This document shows, piece after piece, positions 49,534 through 58,385 of a DNA stretch of 64,000 nt (the stretch's first letter is position 1; the number at the start of each line of letters is the position of its first letter). The translations under genes and the position numbers were made by a program. The notes beneath the pieces are model-generated. The model saw nothing but the letters and a program-made list of their open reading frames with translations. It did no database searches and had not been told where the DNA came from. This DNA is from Paracoccus salipaludis (GTDB taxonomy: Bacteria > Pseudomonadota > Alphaproteobacteria > Rhodobacterales > Rhodobacteraceae), in assembly GCF_002287065.1 (NCBI RefSeq), contig NZ_NSJZ01000002.1, positions 434,001 through 498,000 on the forward strand, given 5' to 3'.

Positions 49534-52457
49534 CACGCCGCGTCCAGCACCTCGTCGCAGCGGGCGCAGGTGGCCGGATGATCGTGGCTGCCCACGTCCG
49601 GCAGGATCTTCCAGCAGCGCTGGCATTTCTCGCCCTCGGCTTCCTCGAAGACGACGCCGATGCCGGGGATCTCGGGCAGGCGGAAGGCCTCGGCCGGGGC
49701 CGGGTCGGCGGTCAGGCTGATCGCACTGGTGATGCAGATATCGGCGAAATCGACCGAGCGCAGCGCCTTGAGCAGTGCGGCATCCTCGACATGGACCACG
49801 GGCGCGGCCTCGAGGCTTGCGCCGATGGTCTTGTCCGCGCGCTTGAGTTCCAGCGCGGCCGTCACCACGCGGCGAGCGCGGCGGATCGCGTCCCACTTGG
49901 CGGCGAGTGCCTCGTCGCGCCACTCGGCGGGAGTCTCGGGGAAGTCGTGCAGGTGGACGCTGTCCTCCTCGGACGGGCGGCGCGACAGCCAGATGTCCTC
50001 GGTCGTGAAGGGCAGCATGGGCGCCAGCCACAGCGTCAGGCGGTGGAACAGCGCGTCCATCACCGTGCGGACCGCGCGGCGGCGGGGGCTGTCGGGCGCG
50101 TCGCAGTAAAGCGCGTCCTTGCGGATGTCGAACCAGAAGGCCGACAGGTCCACCGTGGCGAAGTCGAACAGCGCCCGGAACACGCCCTGGAAGTCATAGG
50201 CGGTGTAGCCCTCGCGCACGCGGGCATCCAGTTCTGCCAGCCGGTGCAGGACCCAGCGTTCCAGTTCCGGCATCTCGGCGGGGGCGATCCGCTCGGCATC
50301 CGAGAACCCGGCCAGCGCGCCCAGCATGAAGCGCATGGTGTTGCGCAGGCGGCGATAGGCGTCTGCGGTGCCCTTCAGGATCTCGGGTCCGATCCGCTGG
50401 TCGGCGGTATAGTCCGACTGCGCCACCCACAGCCGCAGGATGTCGGCGCCATACTGCTTGATGATCTCGGCCGGGACGACGGTGTTGCCCAGCGACTTGG
50501 ACATCTTCATGCCCTTCTCGTCGAGCGTGAAGCCGTGGGTCAGCACGCCGCGATAGGGCGCGCGCCCCCGGGTCGCGCAGGCCTGCAGCAGCGAGGACTG
50601 GAACCAGCCGCGATGCTGGTCGGTGCCTTCGAGATAAAGGTCCGCGATCCCGTCGGGCGAGCCGTCGGCGCGGTCGCGCAGCACGAAGGCATGGGTCGAG
50701 CCGGAATCGAACCACACGTCCAGCACGTCCGTGACCTGGTCGTAGTCGTCGGGGTTCACGATGCCGGACAGAACCTGGTTCTTGAAATCGGAACGATACC
50801 AGACATCTGCGCCGTCCTTCTCGAAGGCTTCGAAGATGCGGGCGTTGACGGTCTCATCGCGCAGCAGGAAGTCCGCATCGTCGGGCCTGGCGCCGCGCCG
50901 GGTGAAGCAGGTCAGCGGCACGCCCCAGGCGCGCTGGCGCGACAGCACCCAGTCGGGGCGGTTCTCGACCATCGAGAAGATGCGGTTGCGCCCGGTCTGC
51001 GGCGTCCACTGTACCAGCTGGTCGATCGAGGCGAGCGCCCGGGCGCGGATCGTGTCGCCGTATTGGCCCATGCCGTCGGCCAGCGGCTTGTCGATGGCGG
51101 CGAACCACTGGGGCGTGTTGCGGTAGATCAGCGGGGCCTTTGACCGCCACGAATGCGGATAGGAGTGCTTGAGCTTGCCCTTGGCCAGCAGCGCGCCCTG
51201 AGCCGCCAGCGCCTTGATGTTGCCGACGTTGGCGGGGCCTTCCTTGCCGTCCGGCGTCAGGATCGCCTGCCCGCCGAAGACCGGCAGGTCGGCGCGGTAG
51301 CTACCGTCGGGCAGGACGTTGTAGGTCATCGGCAGGCCGTATTTCAGGCCCATCTGATAGTCGTCCTCGCCGTGGCTGGGGGCGGTGTGGACGAAGCCGG
51401 TGCCCGCGTCCTCGGTCACGTGATCGCCGGGCAGCAGGGGCACGTCATAATCCCATTCGCCCGCGCCGCCCTCGATCCCGCGATAAGGGTGGGAAAGGAC
51501 CAGCGAGGCCAGTTCCTCGGACGACACATCGCGCAGGCGCTGCCATGCGTCGGCCTCCAGCTTGGCGGCGGCGAAAACGCCGGGCGCAAGCTGGTCGGCC
51601 AGCAGGTAGGTGCCCGCCTTGTCTCCGGTCACCTGATACAGTCCGTAGGCGATCCCCGGTCCGAAGGCGACGGCGCGGTTCTGCGGGATGGTCCAAGGCG
51701 TCGTCGTCCAGATCACGACCGAGGCGCCCAGCAGGTCCGTCCTCATGCAGCCGTCCAGGGGCGCGAAGTCGCGCTGCGAGGCGACGGGGAAGGCCACCCA
51801 GACCTGATGGCTGGTATGGTCGTGGTATTCGACCTCGGCCTCGGCCAGGGCGGTCTGTTCGACCGGCGACCACATCACGGGCTTCGAGCCCTGGTAGAGC
51901 GAGCCGTTCATCAGGAGCTTCATGAACTCGCCCGCGATCACCGCCTCGGCGTGATAGTCCATGGTCAGATAGGGGTCGTCCCACTTGCCGGTGATGCCGA
52001 GGCGCTTGAACTCCTCGCGCTGGACGTCCACCCAGCCTTCCGCGAAGCGGCGGCATTCCTGGCGGAACTCGACCACGTCCACGGCGTCCTTGTCGCGGCC
52101 CCCCTTGCGGTATTCCTCCTCGATCTTCCATTCGATCGGCAGCCCATGGCAGTCCCAGCCGGGCACATAGCGCGCATCGCGCCCCATCATCTGCTGGCTG
52201 CGGACGATGAAGTCCTTGAGCACCTTGTTCAGCGCGTGCCCGATATGCAGATGCCCGTTCGCATAGGGAGGGCCGTCATGCAGCACGAAGGGCTTGCGAT
52301 CCCCGGCTTGGGCGCGCAGCCGGTCGTAGACGCCGAGGCGCTCCCAGCGGGCCAGCCACTCGGGCTCGCGCTGGGGAAGGCCCGCGCGCATTGGGAAATC
52401 GGTTTCGGGAAGAAAGACGGTGTCGCGGTAGTCGGGGGTGGTCTGGTCGGCGCTCAT
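49533..52457 (-). CDS. ileS: Isoleucyl-tRNA synthetase
   Basis: Class I aminoacyl-tRNA synthetase that charges tRNA-Ile, 974 aa. It shows the HIGH motif as HIGH in GHLHIGHALNKVLKDF, the KMSKS loop in EKGMKMSKSLGNTVVP, the editing domain (e.g. WTTTPWTIPQNRAVAFGP), and a C-terminal zinc finger with CQRCW and CARCDE. The ATG at 52457 is preferred over upstream frame continuation to 52556. It converges on folE2. Confidence 0.97.
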   Translation of the reverse strand: MSADQTTPDYRDTVFLPETDFPMRAGLPQREPEWLARWERLGVYDRLRAQAGDRKPFVLHDGPPYANGHLHIGHALNKVLKDFIVRSQQMMGRDARYVPGWDCHGLPIEWKIEEEYRKGGRDKDAVDVVEFRQECRRFAEGWVDVQREEFKRLGITGKWDDPYLTMDYHAEAVIAGEFMKLLMNGSLYQGSKPVMWSPVEQTALAEAEVEYHDHTSHQVWVAFPVASQRDFAPLDGCMRTDLLGASVVIWTTTPWTIPQNRAVAFGPGIAYGLYQVTGDKAGTYLLADQLAPGVFAAAKLEADAWQRLRDVSSEELASLVLSHPYRGIEGGAGEWDYDVPLLPGDHVTEDAGTGFVHTAPSHGEDDYQMGLKYGLPMTYNVLPDGSYRADLPVFGGQAILTPDGKEGPANVGNIKALAAQGALLAKGKLKHSYPHSWRSKAPLIYRNTPQWFAAIDKPLADGMGQYGDTIRARALASIDQLVQWTPQTGRNRIFSMVENRPDWVLSRQRAWGVPLTCFTRRGARPDDADFLLRDETVNARIFEAFEKDGADVWYRSDFKNQVLSGIVNPDDYDQVTDVLDVWFDSGSTHAFVLRDRADGSPDGIADLYLEGTDQHRGWFQSSLLQACATRGRAPYRGVLTHGFTLDEKGMKMSKSLGNTVVPAEIIKQYGADILRLWVAQSDYTADQRIGPEILKGTADAYRRLRNTMRFMLGALAGFSDAERIAPAEMPELERWVLHRLAELDARVREGYTAYDFQGVFRALFDFATVDLSAFWFDIRKDALYCDAPDSPRRRAVRTVMDALFHRLTLWLAPMLPFTTEDIWLSRRPSEEDSVHLHDFPETPAEWRDEALAAKWDAIRRARRVVTAALELKRADKTIGASLEAAPVVHVEDAALLKALRSVDFADICITSAISLTADPAPAEAFRLPEIPGIGVVFEEAEGEKCQRCWKILPDVGSHDHPATCARCDEVLDAA

Positions 52458-52676
52458 GCGGCAGGGATCCTTGGGAAAAGCGGTCGGGCAGGCGTCATCC
52501 CGGCGGCGCGAAACCTCACGCCACCGGGCCGCTAATTCGGGATATCCGCGCCACAAAATGCATCGGCCGCGTTATAGGAACCGCGCCGCGTGGCGGCAAG
52601 CGCCTTGGGAAACGCCGCTGCCTTGTCTTGCCCGCCCGGCTTTGCCACAAAGGGACGAGCAGATTGAGGCCAGTCG

Positions 52677-53450
52677 ATGAAAGACCTTTCCGCCGCCGAG
52701 CGACGGCTGATCGCCGCCCTGGACCGCCTGGACGATGTCGTCGAACGTGCGGCCCACCGCATGGCCACGATGCAGACCCAGGCGCCCGCCCCACGGCCCG
52801 CCAGTTCCGCATCCGCCCAGGGGACGGACGCGGGTCTTTCCCCGCAGATCGCCGCGCTGCACGACCGGCAGGCCGCCACGCTCGAGGCGATGCAGGCGCG
52901 GCTGGCCGAGGCGCACGAACGGCTTGCGGCGGCGGGCGGGCAGGCGGCGCGCCTGGCGGCCGCGAATGACGAACTGGCGCAGGCCAACCGCGCGCTGATC
53001 GAGGCGTCGGCCAGCCCCGAGGTCTGGGCCGAGCACGGCGAGGCCGCGGCGCTGGCCGCGCTGCAGGCCGAGGTCGAGGCGCTGCGGGCCGCGCGCGAGG
53101 CCGAGGTCGCCCAGATGGGCGAGATCCTCGACGCGCTGGACCGGATGCTGGGCGTGACCACGACCCCGCGCAGCCATTCCACGCGGAACTGGGCGCGGGC
53201 AGACGCCGACGCGTCCGACGCGACCTTCCCCGGTCATGAACCGCCGCCCCGTCCCCTGCCGGATGACGAGGACGAGGCGGAACTGCCCGAGGAGGAGTTC
53301 ACGGCATCGGTGCGGGAACTCAGCGTGGTGCTCGACGAGGACCCGCTGCCCGAGGATGAGCCTGTGCTGGACCTCGGGGCCGAGGACCAGCCGCCCCGCA
53401 CCGGCGCGGCCCGTCCCGAAGCCGCCGACAGTGAAAAGGATTACCGCTGA
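52677..53450 (+). CDS. Coiled-coil protein coupled to zapA (ZauP-like candidate)
   Basis: A 257-aa soluble protein without a recognised enzyme domain. Residues about 1-30 form an amphipathic helix (AERRLIAALDRLDDVVERAAHRM). Residues about 60-160 are a strongly predicted coiled coil rich in Ala/Glu/Gln/Arg. The last 80 residues are acidic and Pro-rich, probably disordered. The stop overlaps the zapA start (TGATG). In Caulobacter the gene directly upstream of zapA, zauP, encodes a coiled-coil partner of ZapA that focuses the Z-ring. The same role is likely by position, but this protein has a long acidic tail; homology is not proven. Confidence 0.7.
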   Translation: MKDLSAAERRLIAALDRLDDVVERAAHRMATMQTQAPAPRPASSASAQGTDAGLSPQIAALHDRQAATLEAMQARLAEAHERLAAAGGQAARLAAANDELAQANRALIEASASPEVWAEHGEAAALAALQAEVEALRAAREAEVAQMGEILDALDRMLGVTTTPRSHSTRNWARADADASDATFPGHEPPPRPLPDDEDEAELPEEEFTASVRELSVVLDEDPLPEDEPVLDLGAEDQPPRTGAARPEAADSEKDYR

Positions 53451-53812
53451 TGCCCGTCGTCGAGTTCACCATCGGCCACAAGCAGTATGAGCTGAGTGCC
53501 CAGGAAGGCGAAGAGCGGCTGCTGAAGCGCGCCGCCGCCATGCTGGACACCGAGGCGCGCACGATCCTGGAACAGGCCGGGCGGATGCCGGAACAGCGGC
53601 TGCTGCTGCTGGCGGGGCTGATGCTGGCCGACCGCACCTCGACGCTGGAAGACCGCCTGGCCTCGGCCGAGCGCGAACTGGGGCGGCTCAAGGCCAACCC
53701 GCCGCGCGTCGAGGTGCCGGTGATCCCGCCCCGCGTCGCCGAGGCGATGGCCGAGCTTGCCGCGCGCGCCGAGTCGCTGGCCGACAAGGCGGAAGAATCG
53801 CTCGTCCCCTAA
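53450..53812 (+). CDS. zapA: Cell division protein ZapA
   Basis: Z-ring-associated protein (120 aa) that bundles FtsZ filaments. The N-terminal globular part is VEFTIGHKQYELSAQEGEERLLKRAAAMLDTEARTI-like, followed by a long helix, RLLLLAGLMLADRTSTLEDRLASAERELGRL, that forms the tetrameric coiled coil. The C-terminus has a second Ala-rich helix. It is coupled by a one-base overlap to the upstream coiled-coil gene. Confidence 0.92.
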   Translation: MPVVEFTIGHKQYELSAQEGEERLLKRAAAMLDTEARTILEQAGRMPEQRLLLLAGLMLADRTSTLEDRLASAERELGRLKANPPRVEVPVIPPRVAEAMAELAARAESLADKAEESLVP

Positions 53813-53885
53813 GCGCCCGCGGCGGCACAGGAAACCGCCGGACAGGACGCGGCGTTTCCCCCTGGAACGGACAGGGGGATGGCAC

Positions 53886-54776
53886 ATGGCGTCGCGCGCG
53901 ATCTGGAAGGGCCAGCTTCGGCTGTCGCTGGTGTCGATCCCGGTCGAGATCCACGCCGCCACCAAATCGGGCCGGCGCATCAGCTTCCGCCAGATCCACG
54001 GTCCCTCGGGCAAGCCGGTGAACTATGAGAAGGTCGTGCCCGGCGTCGGCAAGGTCTCGACCGACGAGATCCTCAAGGGCTATGCGCTGGGCGACAACGA
54101 ATACCTGCTGATCCAGCCCGAGGAGATCGACGCGATCAAGCTGGAAACGAAGAAGACCTTCGAACTCGTGCAGTTCGTCGGCACCAACGAGATCTCGCCG
54201 CTCTACTACGACCAGCCCTATTACATCGTGCCCGCGGACGAACTGGCCGAGGATGCCTATCGCGTCGTGCGCGACGCCCTGCGCAAGTCCGAGAAGACGG
54301 GCCTCGGGCAACTGACCCTGCACGGGCGCGAACACCTGTGCGCCGTGCGCCCCTGCGGCGACGGGCTACTGATGGAGACGCTGTTCTACGCCGACGAGAT
54401 CAAGGACGCGGAACCCCTGTTCAACACCATCGAGGATGACGAGACCGACTCGGACCTGCTGACGGTGGCGACGGCGCTGATCGACAAGAAGACCGCGCCC
54501 TTCGACGCCTCGGCCTTCCATGACAACTTCGACCGCGCCCTGCGGCAGCTGATCGAGGACAAGCGCAAGGGCCGTGCGCCCCGCGTGACCGCCGGCAACG
54601 ACAAGCCGTCGTCGGACAACGTCGTGGACCTGATGCAGGCGCTGCGGGAAAGCCTGAAGGCCTCGGGCGGGTCCGCGCCCGAGAAGGAGGGCAAGGCACC
54701 CTCGCGCGCGAAGTCCAAGGCCGAGGACGCGCCCGCCAAGGCCCCGGCCAAGCGTCCGGCGCGCAAGGCAAGCTGA
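53886..54776 (+). CDS. ku: Ku, DNA end-binding protein of bacterial NHEJ
   Basis: Homodimeric ring that binds double-strand ends and recruits LigD. The 296-aa protein begins SRAIWKGQLRLSLVSIPVEI, then ISFRQIHGPSGKPVNYEKVVPG, YALGDNEYLLIQPEEI, YYIVPADELAEDAYRVVRDAL and RQLIEDKRKGRAP. After residue about 245 there is a Lys/Ala/Pro-rich basic tail, as in many bacterial Ku proteins, that contacts DNA and LigD. AGGGGGATGGC precedes the ATG. The stop TGA is directly followed by the ligD TTG in the same frame. Confidence 0.96.
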   Translation: MASRAIWKGQLRLSLVSIPVEIHAATKSGRRISFRQIHGPSGKPVNYEKVVPGVGKVSTDEILKGYALGDNEYLLIQPEEIDAIKLETKKTFELVQFVGTNEISPLYYDQPYYIVPADELAEDAYRVVRDALRKSEKTGLGQLTLHGREHLCAVRPCGDGLLMETLFYADEIKDAEPLFNTIEDDETDSDLLTVATALIDKKTAPFDASAFHDNFDRALRQLIEDKRKGRAPRVTAGNDKPSSDNVVDLMQALRESLKASGGSAPEKEGKAPSRAKSKAEDAPAKAPAKRPARKAS

Positions 54777-57194
54777 TTGGCGCGGCTGGACGATTATCGC
54801 GCCAGGCGTGACCCCGGGGCCACGCCCGAGCCCTTCGAGGCCGGCGCGCCCTCGGCCGGGGCGCTGCGCTATTCGATGCAGAACCACGACGCCACGCGGC
54901 TGCACTGGGACCTGCGGCTGGAATGGGACGGCGTGCTGCTGAGCTGGGCCGTCACGCGCGGCCCCTCGCTTGACCCCGCCGAAAAGCGGCTGGCGGTCAG
55001 GACCGAGGACCACCCGATCCCCTATCTCACCTTCGAGGGCGTCATCCCGGGCGGGCAGTATGGCGCGGGCACGGTCATGCTGTGGGACCTGGGCCACTGG
55101 CGCCCCCTCGAGGACGCGGAGCGCGGGCTTTCCAAGGGCCATCTGCGCTTCCAGCTTTACGGGCGGCGGCTGACGGGCACCTGGGATCTGGTGCGGATCA
55201 AGGGCAAGCCGTCCGAGCGGCGCGAGAACTGGCTGCTGGTCAAGGCCGAGGATGCGGCCGCTCATCGACCCGACCCGGTGGAGCGCTACAGGACCAGCGT
55301 CTCGACCAACCGCAGCTTCGCCGAAATCGCAGGCGAGGCGCCTGCAAAGCCTTTCGGCCCCACCGAGCCGCTGCCCTTGCCCGAGCAGGCCGAACCGATG
55401 CTCGCGCGGCTGGTCGAGGCGCCGCCCTCGGGGCAGGACTGGCTGCACGAGATCAAGATCGACGGCTATCGCGGGCTGGTGCATCTGGGCGAGGGCGGGC
55501 CGGTCATCCGCACCCGCAACGGGCTGGACTGGACGGCCCGTTTTGCCTCGCTGATCCCGGCGCTGGCCGAACTGCCGCCCCGGTCCGCGCTGATTGACGG
55601 CGAGATCGTGGCGGGCGCGGGCGCCTTCGGCTTTTCGGCGCTGCAACAGGCGATCACGGCGGGCGGGCCCTTCGGCTTCGTGGCCTTCGACCTGCTGGAA
55701 CTGGAAGGCCACAACCTGCGCGACCAGCCCCTGGTCGAGCGTCGCGCCGCGCTGGAGCGGCTGCTGGCCGATGTTCCGCCGCTGGGGCTGGTTCAATTGA
55801 GTGAGGCGGTGCCGGGCGACGGAGCCGCCGCGCTGGGGGCGATCTGCGCGGCGGGGGGCGAGGGGATCGTCAGCAAGCTCGCCCGCGCGCCCTATGTGCC
55901 GGGTCGCAGCGACGCATGGCGCAAGACGAAATGCGAACACCGCACGGCCATGACCGTGATCGGCTGGACGCCGTCGGAAAGCGCCGGGCGACCCTTCGCC
56001 TCGCTGCTGCTGGCCAGCCCCGACGGGCCGGACGGCGCCCTGCGCTATCGCGGGCGCGTCGGCACCGGGTTCTCGGCGGAAACGCAGGCGGAGCTTGCCG
56101 CGCTCATGCGCCCGCTGGTCCGCAGGACGGCGCCCACACGGGTCCCGAAGGCGGAATCCCGTGGCGCCAGCTGGATCGAGCCCCGGCTGGTCGCCGAAGT
56201 CCGCTATGCGGAAATGACGCGCGATGACATCCTGCGCCACGCAAGCTTTCTGGGACTGCGCGAGGACAAGATGCCGCCGACTCCGCCCGGTCCTGTCATC
56301 CGCGTCGAGAAGCCCTCGGGCCGCAGCCTCAAGATCGCGGGCGTGACCGTCACCAGCGCCGACCGCGTGGTCTTCCCCAAGGCAGGCGTGACCAAGGGCG
56401 ACCTCGCCGCCTATTACGAGCGGATCGCGCCCCTGATGCTGCCCCATTGCGCCGACCGTCCGCTGGCGCTGGTGCGTCTGCCCGAGGGCATGGGCGGCGA
56501 GCGGTTCTTCCAGAAGCACGCAGGCAGGGGCTTTCCCGCCGAGATGCGCCAGACCCAGATCGAAGGCGAGGAGGAGCCCGCGATCTACGTTGCCTCCGTC
56601 CCCGGGCTGGTTGCGGGGGCGCAGATGGGCGTGGTGGAATACCACATCCGGGGCACGCGGCGCGACCGCACGGACCGGCCCGACCGGCTGGTCTTCGACC
56701 TCGACCCCGACGAAGGGCTGGGCTTCGACGCGGTCAAGGCGGCGGCCTTTCAGTTCCGCGACCGGCTTGCGGCGCTGGGCCTGCCGACCTGGCCCATGGT
56801 GACGGGCGGCAAGGGCATCCATGTCGTCGCCGACCTGCGTCGAACGGCGACCTGGGAAACGGTCAAGCTGTTCGCCCGCACCTTCGCCCACCTCATGGCG
56901 GCCCAAGAGCCCGAGCGCTACGTCGCCACGATGTCCAAAGCCAAGCGGAGCGGCAAGATCTTCGTGGACTGGCTGAGGAATGAGGAGCAAGCCACTGCGA
57001 TCTCTCCGTTTTCCGTCCGCGCAAGGGCAGGGGCGCCGGTCGCCATGCCGCTGTCCTGGGAGGCGCTGGAAAGCGAGAGTTCGGCCAACGGTTACGACCT
57101 GCGGACGGCTGCCGAGATTGCCCCGAAGATCGCCCCCCGGCGCGGGAAGCCGGTCTCGCTTGAAGCCGTGGCGCGGAGGTTGATCGAAGCGTGA
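54777..57194 (+). CDS. ligD: LigD, multifunctional NHEJ ligase, TTG start
   Basis: ATP-dependent DNA ligase with end-processing domains, 805 aa, arranged phosphoesterase-ligase-polymerase as in Pseudomonas. The phosphoesterase part runs from LDDYRARRDPGATPEP to about residue 155 (NHDATRLHWDLRLE, GVIPGGQYGAGTV). The ligase core has the nucleotidyl lysine in HEIKIDGYRG and DGEIVAG. The polymerase part (from about 515) has VFPKAGVTKGDLAAYYERIAP, VFDLDPDEG and MVTGGKGIHVVADL. The first in-frame start codon after the ku TGA is TTG at 54777; AAGG at 54764-54767 may serve as ribosome site. Confidence 0.95.
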   Translation: MARLDDYRARRDPGATPEPFEAGAPSAGALRYSMQNHDATRLHWDLRLEWDGVLLSWAVTRGPSLDPAEKRLAVRTEDHPIPYLTFEGVIPGGQYGAGTVMLWDLGHWRPLEDAERGLSKGHLRFQLYGRRLTGTWDLVRIKGKPSERRENWLLVKAEDAAAHRPDPVERYRTSVSTNRSFAEIAGEAPAKPFGPTEPLPLPEQAEPMLARLVEAPPSGQDWLHEIKIDGYRGLVHLGEGGPVIRTRNGLDWTARFASLIPALAELPPRSALIDGEIVAGAGAFGFSALQQAITAGGPFGFVAFDLLELEGHNLRDQPLVERRAALERLLADVPPLGLVQLSEAVPGDGAAALGAICAAGGEGIVSKLARAPYVPGRSDAWRKTKCEHRTAMTVIGWTPSESAGRPFASLLLASPDGPDGALRYRGRVGTGFSAETQAELAALMRPLVRRTAPTRVPKAESRGASWIEPRLVAEVRYAEMTRDDILRHASFLGLREDKMPPTPPGPVIRVEKPSGRSLKIAGVTVTSADRVVFPKAGVTKGDLAAYYERIAPLMLPHCADRPLALVRLPEGMGGERFFQKHAGRGFPAEMRQTQIEGEEEPAIYVASVPGLVAGAQMGVVEYHIRGTRRDRTDRPDRLVFDLDPDEGLGFDAVKAAAFQFRDRLAALGLPTWPMVTGGKGIHVVADLRRTATWETVKLFARTFAHLMAAQEPERYVATMSKAKRSGKIFVDWLRNEEQATAISPFSVRARAGAPVAMPLSWEALESESSANGYDLRTAAEIAPKIAPRRGKPVSLEAVARRLIEA

Positions 57195-57197
57195 GGC

Positions 57198-57647
57198 TCA
57201 GCTCCGGTCGGCCGAGTCCATCCAGATCGTCACCGGCCCGTCGTTGACCAGCGAAACCTTCATGTCGGCCCCGAACTCGCCCGTCTCGACCGGCAGCCCC
57301 TGGGCGCGCAGCGCCTCGGCAAAGGCGAGATAGAGCCGCTCACCTTCGTCCGGCGGTGCGGCGGTGGAAAAGCCGGGCCGGTTGCCGGTGCGGGTGTCGG
57401 CGGCCAGGGTGAACTGGCTGACGACCAGAACCGCGCCGCCGATATCCTGGACCGAGCGGTTCATCCGGTCCTGCTCGTCGCGGAAGATGCGCAGCCGCGC
57501 GACCCGGCCCGCCAGCCGCTCGGCCGTGGCATGGTCGTCGCCCCCCATTGCGCAGACCAGCACCAGAAGGCCCGCGCCGATGCGGCCCGTCGAGCGGCCC
57601 TCGACCGTGACCTCGGCCTGCGACACGCGCTGGATCAGGGCCCGCAT
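57198..57647 (-). CDS. dtd: D-aminoacyl-tRNA deacylase
   Basis: Removes D-amino acids (and some mischarged glycine/alanine) from tRNA. The 149-aa protein has [31 protein letters not shown], the conserved cross-subunit block [30 protein letters not shown], and the second motif [23 protein letters not shown] with the G-P dipeptide. It is full length. It lies 7 nt after a small membrane protein gene and converges on ligD. Confidence 0.95.
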   Translation of the reverse strand: MRALIQRVSQAEVTVEGRSTGRIGAGLLVLVCAMGGDDHATAERLAGRVARLRIFRDEQDRMNRSVQDIGGAVLVVSQFTLAADTRTGNRPGFSTAAPPDEGERLYLAFAEALRAQGLPVETGEFGADMKVSLVNDGPVTIWMDSADRS

Positions 57648-57654
57648 TGCCGTT

Positions 57655-57879
57655 TCAGCGCAGCATGATGCCGAGAACGACCGCCATCAGCCCCAGCATC
57701 GAGGCCGCGAGCGCGCCCATGTTCACCGCCACCACGCGCTGCATGGTGGCCCGCATGGCCGCGTCGTCCTGCCGCGCGCGCTTGGCCCGCGCGACGGCCG
57801 TGATGCACCAGACGATGCCGCCCAGTCCCAGCGCAGTCAGAACCGCGCCGCCCCAGATCAGGATGTCGTGGATGGTCAT
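57655..57879 (-). CDS. Small two-helix membrane protein, unknown function
   Basis: A 74-aa protein with two hydrophobic segments: [21 protein letters not shown] (residues 6-26) and [19 protein letters not shown] near the end. Between them is a basic stretch ([19 protein letters not shown]). No family is recognised. It precedes dtd by 7 nt and is probably co-transcribed. The ATG at 57879 is used because the frame further upstream has no hydrophobic or family signal. Confidence that it is a real gene is moderate to good given the operon position. Confidence 0.72.
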   Translation of the reverse strand: MTIHDILIWGGAVLTALGLGGIVWCITAVARAKRARQDDAAMRATMQRVVAVNMGALAASMLGLMAVVLGIMLR

Positions 57880-57982
57880 GGCGCCTCCGTCAGTCCTCAA
57901 GCCCTGCCGGCCTAGCGGCGATTGCGCGTCCGGGCAAGACGGCCTATTGCAGCGCCTCATTCCCGCGGCGAAGGACAGCGAC

Positions 57983-58234
57983 ATGAGCGACGATCAGGCC
58001 TATGGCATCGCAGCCGGAGAGCTGCGCCAGTTCATCGAACAGTATGAACAGCTCGACGCCGAGAAGAAGGACGTGGCCGAGCGCCAGAAGGAGCTGATGG
58101 CCGAGGCCAAGGCGCGCGGCTACGACACCAAGGTGATGCGCAAGATCGTGGCGCTGCGCAAGCGCGACAAGGACGATGTCGCCGAGGAAGAGGCGATCCT
58201 GGAGATGTACAAGAGCGCCCTAGGGATGGCCTGA
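57983..58234 (+). CDS. gapR: GapR-family chromosome-binding protein (DUF2312)
   Basis: An 83-aa helical DNA-binding protein: DQAYGIAAGELRQFIEQYEQLDAEKKDVAERQKELMAEAKARGYDTKVMRKIVALRKRDKDDVAEEEAILEMYKSALG-type sequence is the DUF2312 pattern. GapR tetramers in Caulobacter clamp overtwisted, AT-rich DNA ahead of replication and transcription and help topoisomerases. It has its own promoter region, divergent from the small membrane protein gene. The sequence matches over its full length. Confidence 0.93.
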   Translation: MSDDQAYGIAAGELRQFIEQYEQLDAEKKDVAERQKELMAEAKARGYDTKVMRKIVALRKRDKDDVAEEEAILEMYKSALGMA

Positions 58235-58286
58235 CGGCAGGAGCGCTCGGGCAGCCGCCGGAGCGCCAGCCGGATGGGCCGGAGCC

Positions 58287-58334
58287 GGGGGCTGTCTGCC
58301 CCCGCACCCCCGAGGATATTTGCACGAAGAAGAA
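58287..58334 (+). repeat. Convergent-gap repeat, copy C
   Basis: GGGGGC (58287-58292) pairs with GCCCCC (58298-58303) around TGTCT, followed by CACCCCCGAGGATATTTGC and ACGAAGAAGAA. The layout is the same as copy B: hairpin, then a TATTT core, then a purine tail. It lies between the convergent gapR and 58386-59261 genes. Confidence 0.6.
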
Positions 58335-58385
58335 ACTGCTCGCGCTTGAGGGGCGGCGGTTGAGGTTCCTTTTGGCCCGCGCTCG

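Noticed and set aside
54774..54776. Ku TGA read as selenocysteine
   Set aside because: There is no functional reason for selenocysteine in the Ku tail and no clear SECIS-like hairpin; re-initiation or simple readthrough is more likely.
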